Source: JAWXBM01 sp964602895
GTDB taxonomy: Bacteria > Pseudomonadota > Gammaproteobacteria > Xanthomonadales > SZUA-36
NCBI GenBank assembly: GCA_964602895.1
Contig: CAZRTG010000126.1
Coordinates: forward strand, 1-10,491
Length of the DNA: 10,491 nucleotides
Direction of reading: 5' to 3'
The notes beneath the pieces were generated by a model. The model was given only the letters and a program-made list of their open reading frames with translations. It was not told where the DNA came from and ran no database searches. Made by a program: the position numbers and the translations under genes. Of the stretch, positions 1-6,289 are shown in pieces. The first letter of the stretch is position 1; each line of letters begins with the position of its first letter.

Positions 1-39
1 AGCTAACTGATTGAATGGATACAGAAAACTGCTTAAAAG

Positions 40-561
40 TTACAGGAACTTCAGTCTAAGTGCTTCTGTGAGGCCGCTGGTGCTTTCGTAGATGGGAGCC
101 TTAACCATGAGTGGTTCCTCCAAGCTCGGGAGAGAATCAAATAATGCCTGGTAAACCAACAAAGCATTAAGTAACACCAGGTCCTTGCCGGGGTGCCTTC
201 CGTCGTCGGCGAGCCACGTCAGTTCTGGGGCTACGCCACTCAGTTGCCACAACTTCAGGGTGACCTCGATGTATGGAATACCGGCCTCCTGGGCAGCAGT
301 GGCTTCATGTTCAACCAAGCTCAGGGAAGCCTCTGGCTGAAATTGGTAGGTGCCCAAGAGAACGACCTTTGCTCCACTCTCTTTTGCAAGTTCAGCTATG
401 GTTTTAATCGACAGCCTGGATTGAACACAAGCGTCGGGACCAAACGAGCACATCAAGTCTCCTCCGCGCTCTTGTAGAATAATTGCTGTGTATTTCTGTT
501 CAGAAAGCGCTCGTGCAGCTGACCCGTCGGTTACCCGAGTAAACGTTTTATGAAGCCCATT
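40..561 (-). pseudogene. 5'-truncated SGNH/GDSL hydrolase remnant
   Basis: The minus-strand frame is open from 561 to a TAA at 40-42 (173 codons). It reads like the middle and C-terminal part of an SGNH-fold esterase or lipase. A beta-strand block ending ILQER corresponds to the family's 'V.LQE' strand, GTYQFQP to the following core strand, and DDGRHPG near the C-terminus to the catalytic Asp-x-x-His block. The N-terminal block with the nucleophile serine (GDS or similar) is missing. The upstream frame closes at a TGA (562-564) that lies inside brnA, and no ATG or GTG occurs before the LQE block; only a TTG at 454-456 followed by an ATG could start a 138-residue product, and that also lacks the serine. 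I infer a dead 3' remnant cut off at the junction with the brnTA cassette. The family call is fairly secure; the substrate cannot be told. Confidence 0.65.
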
Positions 562-760
562 TCAACTCGAGTTTCTTTTCGGAAACAGCGCACTCTCTGA
601 GATAGAGGTTGATGAGGCTTTGGTAAGGCACACCCACTTCTTCCGAAAGATTCTTAAAATACGCTACGGTTGCTTCATCCAACCGAATGGTTACCTGACG
701 CTTTAACGCCTTGGCATATGGATTGGGTTTGGCATTTGAAAAATCGTATTCATCTCTCAT
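548..760 (-). CDS. brnA: BrnA-type antitoxin (ribbon-helix-helix family)
   Basis: A 70-residue protein starting MRDEYDFSNAKPNPYAK and ending LKW-AS. This N-terminal wording, followed by a KRQVTIRLDE beta-strand and a helix-turn-helix-like stretch with VPYQSLINLYLREC, is the pattern of BrnA antitoxins, which bind and neutralise BrnT and repress their own operon as DNA-binding dimers. The frame is open a further 17 codons upstream, but that part overlaps the brnT coding end. The ATG at 758-760 fits the family start, lies 5 bases after the brnT stop, and has a GGTGA ribosome-site-like motif formed by the brnT 3' end. Translation is therefore probably coupled to the toxin frame. The 3' end runs 14 bases into the SGNH remnant frame. 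The antitoxin looks intact, unlike its toxin partner's start. Confidence 0.85.
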   Translation of the reverse strand: MRDEYDFSNAKPNPYAKALKRQVTIRLDEATVAYFKNLSEEVGVPYQSLINLYLRECAVSEKKLELKWAS

Positions 761-765
761 CGTAT

Positions 766-1053
766 TCACCGTCGATATTTTCGAATTTCTTTTCCTTTGG
801 CTTTGCGGCAAGAAATTATTCGTACAAGGCCGTCAGCTACTTCAAAACAGTGACAAACCAGTAGCAATCTCAATTTGCCGCTGAGGCCGAGAAGTATGAA
901 TCTGTCTTCATTCTCAGAGTGGTCAGGATCAGCAATCAGTAAACCGGAGTCATCTGCAAATACTGTTTTCGCTTCGTCAAAGGAAACTCCGTGCTTTTGA
1001 ATGTTTGCCTTATTCTTGGCATCGTCCCATTCAAACCGGAGGTTTCTGATGAT
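766..1053 (-). CDS. brnT: BrnT-type toxin, full-length frame without a standard start codon
   Basis: The minus-strand frame from 1053 to the TGA at 766-768 encodes 95 residues. They include FEWDDAKNKANIQKHGVSF near the N-terminus, a D-DHSENEDRFILLGLS middle and VRIISCRKAKGKEIRKY at the end, which is the conserved layout of BrnT, a RelE-fold ribonuclease toxin. The usual ISAR is ISCR here. Length agrees with the family (about 90-95 residues). No ATG, GTG or TTG exists in frame near the N-terminus: the frame begins ATC ATC AGA AAC, and the codons just before are ATG TAA (1054-1059). Either the toxin starts at a rare ATC, or it is silenced by loss of its start. The brnA antitoxin follows 5 bases downstream. 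Family identity is clear; whether the protein is made is not. Confidence 0.75.
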   Translation of the reverse strand: MIRNLRFEWDDAKNKANIQKHGVSFDEAKTVFADDSGLLIADPDHSENEDRFILLGLSGKLRLLLVCHCFEVADGLVRIISCRKAKGKEIRKYRR

Positions 1054-1069
1054 TTACATTGTAATTATA
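1054..1069 (-). promoter_or_regulatory. Putative brnTA -10 box overlapping an 11-base palindrome
   Basis: On the minus strand a perfect TATAAT lies at 1064-1069, and the palindrome TTACA-T-TGTAA at 1054-1064 directly abuts the first brnT codon. Transcription from this -10 box would begin close to the ATG-TAA pair (1054-1059), leaving little or no leader. I find no good -35 hexamer at 16-18 bases. BrnTA operons are known to be autoregulated by the antitoxin complex at operator palindromes near the promoter, so the palindrome is a candidate operator. That role is inference from position and symmetry. Confidence 0.4.
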
Positions 1070-1111
1070 TTGTAGTTGAAATACAAATTCGCTAAACTTT
1101 TGTTGGGCCAA

Positions 1112-1136
1112 CCGGCGGTCACCTGGTGAGCGCCGG
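1112..1136 (-). terminator. Hairpin downstream of gshA, possible terminator
   Basis: CCGGCG at 1112-1117 pairs perfectly with CGCCGG at 1131-1136. After one G-G mismatch, an inner palindrome (TCACC-T-GGTGA, 1119-1129) continues the stem. It lies about 57 bases beyond the gshA stop on the minus strand. The flank on that strand is not a proper U-tract, so intrinsic termination is uncertain. It could equally be a protein-binding palindrome or mark the boundary of the accessory segment. Confidence 0.35.
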
Positions 1137-1192
1137 GGTTTATTGATTTGTTAACGGGCGCAGCCAGACAGCTTCGCAATGGGTTCTTGGGT

Positions 1193-2554
1193 TTAGTAGG
1201 CACAGTCACGGTAGATTGGATCCACCGATTGCTGCCATTCACCATGATAGAGTTGCAGCTTGATGTCGGCCGGTGACAAACCGCTGTCGGCGATTTCCTG
1301 CAGGGGTGCCAGGAAGCCGGTTTCATCGTCTCCGGACGGGTTCAGGCGCTTGCGGGCGCTGAGTCCCTCATTGGCCAGACCCAGCAACTCACGCGCCATT
1401 GATTGCACGCTGCGGCCCCGGACTTTGGCATTGAGGCCCTGGCGCGGAACATCGCTGCGCAATTGCAAACGCTCTTCCATGCTCCAGTCTTTGGTCAGCT
1501 CCCAGGCGGCATCCAGTGCCGGGGCGTGATACAGCAAACCCACCCAGAATGCGGGCAAAGCACAGAGCTGATCCCAGGTCCCGCCGTCCGCACCCCGCAT
1601 TTCCAGAAAACGCTTCAGACGCACTTCCGGAAACGCCGTTGTCATGTGATCCTCCCAGTCCTTCAGGGTCGGTTTCTGGCCCTCATAACCCGGCAGTTTG
1701 CCGGCCATGAAATCACGGAATGACAGGCCTGAAACATCGTTGTAACGCCCTTCACGATGAAGGAAATACATCGGTACATCCAGCAGGTATTCCACGTAAC
1801 GCTCAAAACCCATCCCGTCTTCAAACACAAAGGGCAGCATGCCGGTGCGATCCGGGTCGGTATCTTCCCAGATGTGTGAGCGGTAACTGCGGTAGCCGTT
1901 GGGTTTGCCTTCGGTAAAAGGTGAATTGGCAAACAGGGCCGTGGCGACGGGCTGCAGTGCCAGCGCCACACGGAATTTCTGCACCATATCGGCTTCGGAT
2001 GAAAAATCCAGATTGACCTGCACGGTGCAGGTACGCGACATCATATCCTGGCCCAGGCTGCCGACCTTGGCCATGTATTCGCGCATGATGCGGTAGCGAC
2101 CTTTCGGCATCCACTGCATGTCTTCGCGGGTCCACTTGGGCAAAAAACCCATGCCCAGAAATGCCACACCCAAAGGTTCAGCGACAGTTTTAACCTGCTT
2201 GAGATGGGTATTCACTTCGCGGCAGGTTTCATGCAGGTTGTCCAGCAAAGCGCCCGAGAGCTCCAGTTGGCCACCGGGTTCCAGTGTGATCGAAGCACCG
2301 GTTTTATCCGTCAAGGCGATGGGTAGGCCGTTTTCCAGCAATGGGTCCCAGTCATATTTTTCTGCCAGGCCGGCGAGAATGGCGCTGATGCTGCGCTCGC
2401 CTTCATATGGCAAAGGCCGTAAATCATCCAGGGTGAAACCAAACTTTTCATGTTCGGTGCCCATGCGCCATTCCGCCTTGGGCCGCGAGCCAGTGGCCAT
2501 GTAATCGAAGAGCTCGTTGATGTGTTCAATGGTTTTGGAGGCTTGTTGCGGCAT
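1193..2554 (-). CDS. gshA: Glutamate-cysteine ligase (GCS2, plant/alphaproteobacterial type)
   Basis: A 453-residue cytoplasmic enzyme that joins glutamate and cysteine with ATP to give gamma-glutamylcysteine (EC 6.3.2.2), the first step of glutathione synthesis. MGTEHEKFGF (residues 31-40) is the N-terminal substrate and metal-binding strand of the GCS2 family; LEPGGQLELSGA follows near residues 90-102, then TVQVNLDF, the RSHIW-DTDP-R segment, a YFLHREGRY segment and a C-terminal W-Q-DPIYRDCAY end. Length matches bacterial and plant-type enzymes (about 450) and not the longer E. coli GshA family. The ATG at 2552-2554 has an AGGA motif 8 bases upstream. The gene stands alone, divergent from the opp operon. 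No gshB lies in the window, so the second step must be encoded elsewhere. Confidence 0.92.
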   Translation of the reverse strand: MPQQASKTIEHINELFDYMATGSRPKAEWRMGTEHEKFGFTLDDLRPLPYEGERSISAILAGLAEKYDWDPLLENGLPIALTDKTGASITLEPGGQLELSGALLDNLHETCREVNTHLKQVKTVAEPLGVAFLGMGFLPKWTREDMQWMPKGRYRIMREYMAKVGSLGQDMMSRTCTVQVNLDFSSEADMVQKFRVALALQPVATALFANSPFTEGKPNGYRSYRSHIWEDTDPDRTGMLPFVFEDGMGFERYVEYLLDVPMYFLHREGRYNDVSGLSFRDFMAGKLPGYEGQKPTLKDWEDHMTTAFPEVRLKRFLEMRGADGGTWDQLCALPAFWVGLLYHAPALDAAWELTKDWSMEERLQLRSDVPRQGLNAKVRGRSVQSMARELLGLANEGLSARKRLNPSGDDETGFLAPLQEIADSGLSPADIKLQLYHGEWQQSVDPIYRDCAY

Positions 2555-2597
2555 GGAGGCTTTCCTGCTTTTGCTTTTTACGGAGTGGAAACGACAT

Positions 2598-2658
2598 AAG
2601 ACCGGTGTCTACAAACTGCAATTTCAAAAAAACCTGGGTTTAGCATGCAAAGACCGGT
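2598..2658. repeat. Two direct copies of AAGACCGGT in the gshA leader
   Basis: The 9-mer AAGACCGGT occurs at 2598-2606 and again at 2650-2658, 52 bases apart (about five helical turns). Both copies contain the palindrome ACCGGT and lie within 105 bases upstream of the gshA start. They could be a pair of regulator sites for gshA, or chance. I see no convincing -35/-10 pair here; the stretch also carries a run of A on the plus strand around 2625-2631. Confidence 0.3.
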
Positions 2659-2665
2659 TCGATTG

Positions 2666-2834
2666 CCTAGGAGTCTGTCGGACTTAACCGATCGTCGCGA
2701 GGAAAAGCCGATTTGAGTCAGATTTTTCGATCTTTTGAGGCCAATAGCACCGCTATTAAACGAAAAAGATCGGAAAATCTGGCCAAATTCGGATTTTCCG
2801 CATTAGATTGTGTTAAGTCCGACAGACTCCTAGG
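2666..2834. mobile_element. 169-base palindromic MITE-like element
   Basis: Perfect 23-base terminal inverted repeats lie at 2666-2688 and 2812-2834, starting CCTAGGAGTCTGTCGG. The inner arms are also complementary over GGAAAA-CCGA-TT and CAGATTTT-CGATCTTTT blocks, and the tip is AATAGC-ACC-GCTATT (2743-2757), so the whole element folds about its centre at 2750. The 4-base CTAG inside each CCTAGG end could be a target-site duplication. There is no ORF inside, which fits a miniature inverted-repeat transposable element moved by a transposase elsewhere. It fills most of the gshA-opp intergenic space, leaving only 39 bases before the first opp gene, so it may carry or block promoter or terminator activity. 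A bidirectional terminator is an alternative. Confidence 0.6.
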
Positions 2835-2873
2835 ATACACGCTGGCCAGTTAGCGAAACAGCAGGTTTCCGGT

Positions 2874-4475
2874 ATGTTCATTGTTTTAGTGCGTGCGACT
2901 GCCTCGTACACCAACGGCTTGCTTGCCTGCCTGTTAACCGGCATGGCTTTCTGCCTGGTACAAACGGTGCAAGCGGATACCTTGCGGCGCGGGTTGGGGC
3001 CGGAACCCGACTCATTGCATATTCATCGCGCCCAGGGCCTGGCGGCCGTCAATCTGTTGCATGATTTGCGCGAAGGCCTGGTGACTTTTGATGTGCATGG
3101 TGAACCCACACCCGGCGTGGCTTCAAGCTGGGAGACCTCCGAAGCCGGATTGCGCTACCGGTTCACCTTGCGGCCGGATGCACGCTGGTCCGATGGCAGT
3201 GCCGTCACCGCAGAGGACTTTGTACGCGCCTGGACGCTGGCGCTATCACCTGCAACCGCAGCCGTTAACGCCGCTTTACTCAAGGATGTGCTCAACGCTG
3301 AGGCGGTGCTGAAGGGCGAACTCGCACCCGGTGAACTCGGTATCAAAGCGCTGGATCCACAGCTGCTGGAAATCCGACTGGCGCGACCGGTGCCCTGGTT
3401 AACGGAATTGCTGGCACACCCGGTCAGCTATCCCTTGCCCCGCAACGAGGGCGACGATTTGCGCAATGCTCCGGTCAATGGTGCCTATCAGATCGAGGAA
3501 TGGTTGCCGCGCTCGGTGATTCGCCTCAAAGCCAATCCGCATTACCACTCTGCCGGTGAGGTGTATTTCCAGCAGGTGGAGTATTTCCCGATTGAAGAAG
3601 CCAGTACCGAGTTGTCAAAATACCGGGCGGGAGAGCTGGACATCACCGAGACCATACCGGCGGGCCGCTTTGACTGGTTGCGGGCGAATTTATCCGCAGA
3701 CCTGCGTATCAGCCCCTATCTGGGGAGTTTTTGGCTGGGTTTGAACATGCAGGACCCGGTGTTGAGGAGCTCAACCGAACTGCGGCATGCTTTGGCTTTG
3801 GCCATCGACCGCGCGACCCTGGTACGGGTGGTGTTGGGCGCGGGTGAACTCCCGGCCTTTGGCGTAGTCCCTCCGGGTATGACCGGCTACACGCCGCAAA
3901 GTATGCGGCTATCGGACGCCACCCAGGCCGAGCGGGAGGCAGAAGCCAAACGCCTGTTAAAAGCGGCTGGCCTCGGCCCGGATATGCCCCTGCTGCAGTT
4001 GCGCTACAACACCTCCGGGGTGCACCGGCGGGTTGCGATTGCCGTGGCGGCGATGTGGAAACAGGTGTTGGGCCTGAATACCGAGTTGATCAATGAGGAA
4101 TGGAAAGTGTTCGTCAACAACCGTCGTCTGGGCATCGTCACGCAGGTATTTCGTGGCGGCTGGATCGCCGATTATGCGGATCCAACCAGCTTGCTGGAAC
4201 AGTTTGAACAGGACAGTGAGTTGAATGTCACTTTCAGCAACGACCCGGAGTTTGACCGGTTGATGGCCGGTGCCAGCCTGATGACCGGGCCGGATCGTAT
4301 GCGGGAGTTGGAACAGGCTGAAAGTCGTTTGCTGGAATTTCTGCCGGTGATTCCACTGTACCATTATGTGTCCCGGCACCTGGTCAAACCCGGTCTCGGT
4401 GCCTATGCAGACAATATCCGTGATATCCATTTATCCCGCTATTTACGGGCTGAGAACAGTAAGGAGAATTGGTGA
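2874..4475 (+). CDS. oppA: Periplasmic oligopeptide-binding protein, OppA-like (first copy)
   Basis: A 533-residue family 5 solute-binding protein that captures peptides in the periplasm for the OppBCDF importer. An N-terminal hydrophobic stretch (about residues 15-32) ends in VQA-D (34/35), a plausible signal peptidase I site. Family blocks include W105-SDGSAVTAEDF, NGAYQIEEW and NEEWKVF, then RGGWIADYADP near the C-terminus, where OppA uses the conserved Asp to hold the peptide amino end. The lobes match the next gene almost block by block, so the two are tandem duplicates. The ATG at 2874 has only a weak AGG 8 bases upstream; a GTG at codon 6 is an alternative start. The stop overlaps the next start (GTGA). 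No promoter is obvious in the 39 bases after the palindromic element. Confidence 0.88.
   Translation: MFIVLVRATASYTNGLLACLLTGMAFCLVQTVQADTLRRGLGPEPDSLHIHRAQGLAAVNLLHDLREGLVTFDVHGEPTPGVASSWETSEAGLRYRFTLRPDARWSDGSAVTAEDFVRAWTLALSPATAAVNAALLKDVLNAEAVLKGELAPGELGIKALDPQLLEIRLARPVPWLTELLAHPVSYPLPRNEGDDLRNAPVNGAYQIEEWLPRSVIRLKANPHYHSAGEVYFQQVEYFPIEEASTELSKYRAGELDITETIPAGRFDWLRANLSADLRISPYLGSFWLGLNMQDPVLRSSTELRHALALAIDRATLVRVVLGAGELPAFGVVPPGMTGYTPQSMRLSDATQAEREAEAKRLLKAAGLGPDMPLLQLRYNTSGVHRRVAIAVAAMWKQVLGLNTELINEEWKVFVNNRRLGIVTQVFRGGWIADYADPTSLLEQFEQDSELNVTFSNDPEFDRLMAGASLMTGPDRMRELEQAESRLLEFLPVIPLYHYVSRHLVKPGLGAYADNIRDIHLSRYLRAENSKENW
4461..4466 (+). promoter_or_regulatory. Shine-Dalgarno AAGGAG fixing the second oppA start at GTG 4472
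   Basis: AAGGAG lies 5 bases before GTG (4472-4474) but only 2 bases before the in-frame TTG (4469-4471). This favours GTG as the start, which also gives the common GTGA overlap with the stop codon of the preceding gene. Confidence 0.75.
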
Positions 4476-6289
4476 GCTTTGCCCTGAAATCGTTGAGCCC
4501 GGTTATGACTTTAACGGTCATGGCGACAGCCTTGGTGACTTTGGCGGTCCTGACGGCATGTGGTGAACGCTCATCGCAGCCGGTTTCACCGGGTCAGAAC
4601 CGGCCGCAACCGGTGGAACTGGAGTTGATCGACGGCCGCCCTGCGCCTGAGGTGTTGGCCCAGCAGCAGGTACTGCGCCGCGGCAATGGTGAGGAGCCTC
4701 GAACGCTGGATCCACACCTCTCGGAAGGCGTTCCGGCAGGCAATATCCTGCGCGATCTGTTCGAAGGACTGACCACCGAGGCGCCGGATGGCGATATCAT
4801 CCCGGGTGCGGCCACGCGCTGGAACATTTCACGCGACGGCAAGGAATACACCTTCTATTTGCACCGTAACCTGCAGTGGTCCAATGGTGACGCGCTGACC
4901 GCGCACGATTTTGTTTACAGTCTGCGGCGTGCTGCAAATCCTGCCACGGCATCCAACAATGCCAATATGCTGCTACCGATCGAAAATGCTGCCGAAGTTA
5001 TTGATGGCAAATTGCCACCGGAACAACTGGGTGTGACCGCGCTGGATGACTTCAGCCTGCAGATCCGGTTGGTCGATGCCACGCCTTATTTTCTTGGTTT
5101 GCTGTCGCATTCCGTTGCCTTTCCGGTGCATCGGGCCAGCATTGAAGAATGGGGTGACCAGTTTGCCCGCGAGGGCAGGCTGGTGTCCAACGGTGCCTAT
5201 TTGTTGCAGGTCTGGGATCCGCGCTCGCAGATCGTATTGATTCGCAACCCTTATTACCGCGAAGCCGAATTGTCCTTGATGGACAAAGTAGTGTATTTGC
5301 CGATTGAGGATCTGGCCGGTGAAGTGAATCAGTTCCGGGCCGGTGAATTGGACTGGACTTACGAGGTGCCCAATACCCAGTTTGCCTGGCTGCAGAAGAA
5401 TTATCCCCGGGAGCTGGTGATCAGTCCGTGGCTGGGTTCGTTTTTCTTCGGTTTCAATCTCAGTCGTGAGCCTTTTAATGGGAATCCACTACTGCGTCGT
5501 GCCCTGGTGCTGGCCATCGATCGCGAAATATTGACTGAAAAAGTCACCCAGTTTGGCGAGCTGCCCACGTTTGCACTGGTTCCACCCGGCATCGGCGACT
5601 ATGAGCCGGCCATCCCGGAATACGCCAGTTGGACCCAGCCCGAACGGGTGGCAGAAGCACAACGGCTGTATCAGCAGGCGGGCTATTCGGAGGACAACCC
5701 GCTGCGTACCGAAATTCGCTACAACAGCTCCGAGAACAACAAAAAAATGGCGCTGGCCGTCGCATCAATGTGGAAGCAGGAGCTGGGCGTCATCGCGACC
5801 CTGGTGAACGAAGAGTGGAAAGTGTTTTTGCAGAACCGCGAACAGAGGGTTTTGACCCAGGTGTTTCGGGCTGGCTGGATCAGTGATTACAGCGACCCGT
5901 ACAGTTTTCTTGAGCTGTTCCGCAGCGGTGACAGCCGCAATGCCGAGGCTTACAGCAATCCCAGCTATGATGCCTTGCTCGAAGAAGTGAGCAAAGAGCG
6001 ATCGCCCATGCGCCGCAATCGAATGATGCATGAAGCGGAACGTTTGCTGCTGGAGGATAATCCCATCGTGCCGGTATACACCTACGTCAGCAAACGCCTG
6101 GTGGACCCCCATGTGCAAGGCTGGCAAAGCAATATCATGGATCATCACTACAGCCGTTATATGTTCAAGCTCAAGTCCCGCAGCAAGGCAGACCCGGCCG
6201 ATTCCGGGCCGTCGAGCCCCGAACAGACCAACCCCGAGCAGCCCGATTCCGGACAGCCCGATGCCCCGCCAGCCGGAGCGCAACGATGA
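4472..6289 (+). CDS. Oligopeptide-binding lipoprotein, OppA-like (second copy)
   Basis: A 605-residue family 5 binding protein, paralogous to the preceding gene. It differs in its anchor: a hydrophobic signal ends in the lipobox LTAC with Cys30, so it should be lipidated, and Gly at +2 does not suggest inner-membrane retention by the Asp rule. Blocks include LDPHLSEG, W136-SNGDALTAHDF, SNGAYLLQVW, NEEWKVF and RAGWISDYSDP. Residues from about 566 to the end form a charged, then Pro/Gln/Asp/Ser-rich tail (PEQTNPEQPDSGQPDAPP) that is not part of the binding fold. A linker of about 35 residues rich in Gln and Pro follows the lipid Cys. GTG start, coupled by overlap to the first copy; the stop overlaps the oppB start (ATGA). 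Confidence 0.88.
   Translation: MSFALKSLSPVMTLTVMATALVTLAVLTACGERSSQPVSPGQNRPQPVELELIDGRPAPEVLAQQQVLRRGNGEEPRTLDPHLSEGVPAGNILRDLFEGLTTEAPDGDIIPGAATRWNISRDGKEYTFYLHRNLQWSNGDALTAHDFVYSLRRAANPATASNNANMLLPIENAAEVIDGKLPPEQLGVTALDDFSLQIRLVDATPYFLGLLSHSVAFPVHRASIEEWGDQFAREGRLVSNGAYLLQVWDPRSQIVLIRNPYYREAELSLMDKVVYLPIEDLAGEVNQFRAGELDWTYEVPNTQFAWLQKNYPRELVISPWLGSFFFGFNLSREPFNGNPLLRRALVLAIDREILTEKVTQFGELPTFALVPPGIGDYEPAIPEYASWTQPERVAEAQRLYQQAGYSEDNPLRTEIRYNSSENNKKMALAVASMWKQELGVIATLVNEEWKVFLQNREQRVLTQVFRAGWISDYSDPYSFLELFRSGDSRNAEAYSNPSYDALLEEVSKERSPMRRNRMMHEAERLLLEDNPIVPVYTYVSKRLVDPHVQGWQSNIMDHHYSRYMFKLKSRSKADPADSGPSSPEQTNPEQPDSGQPDAPPAGAQR

Noticed and set aside
193..477. Plus-strand 94-codon open frame
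   Set aside because: It is antisense to the SGNH remnant, whose frame shows recognisable family blocks; this one shows none.
1081..1190. Possible integron attC site (GTTGGGC near 1102)
   Set aside because: One GTTRRRY-like box is present, but no matching RYYYAAC box or inner L sites are found at a proper distance. The nearby palindrome is better read as a plain hairpin.
1054..1326. Minus-strand frame overlapping the gshA 3' end
   Set aside because: It overlaps gshA in another frame, has no family motifs and ends in the A+T-rich brnT promoter area.
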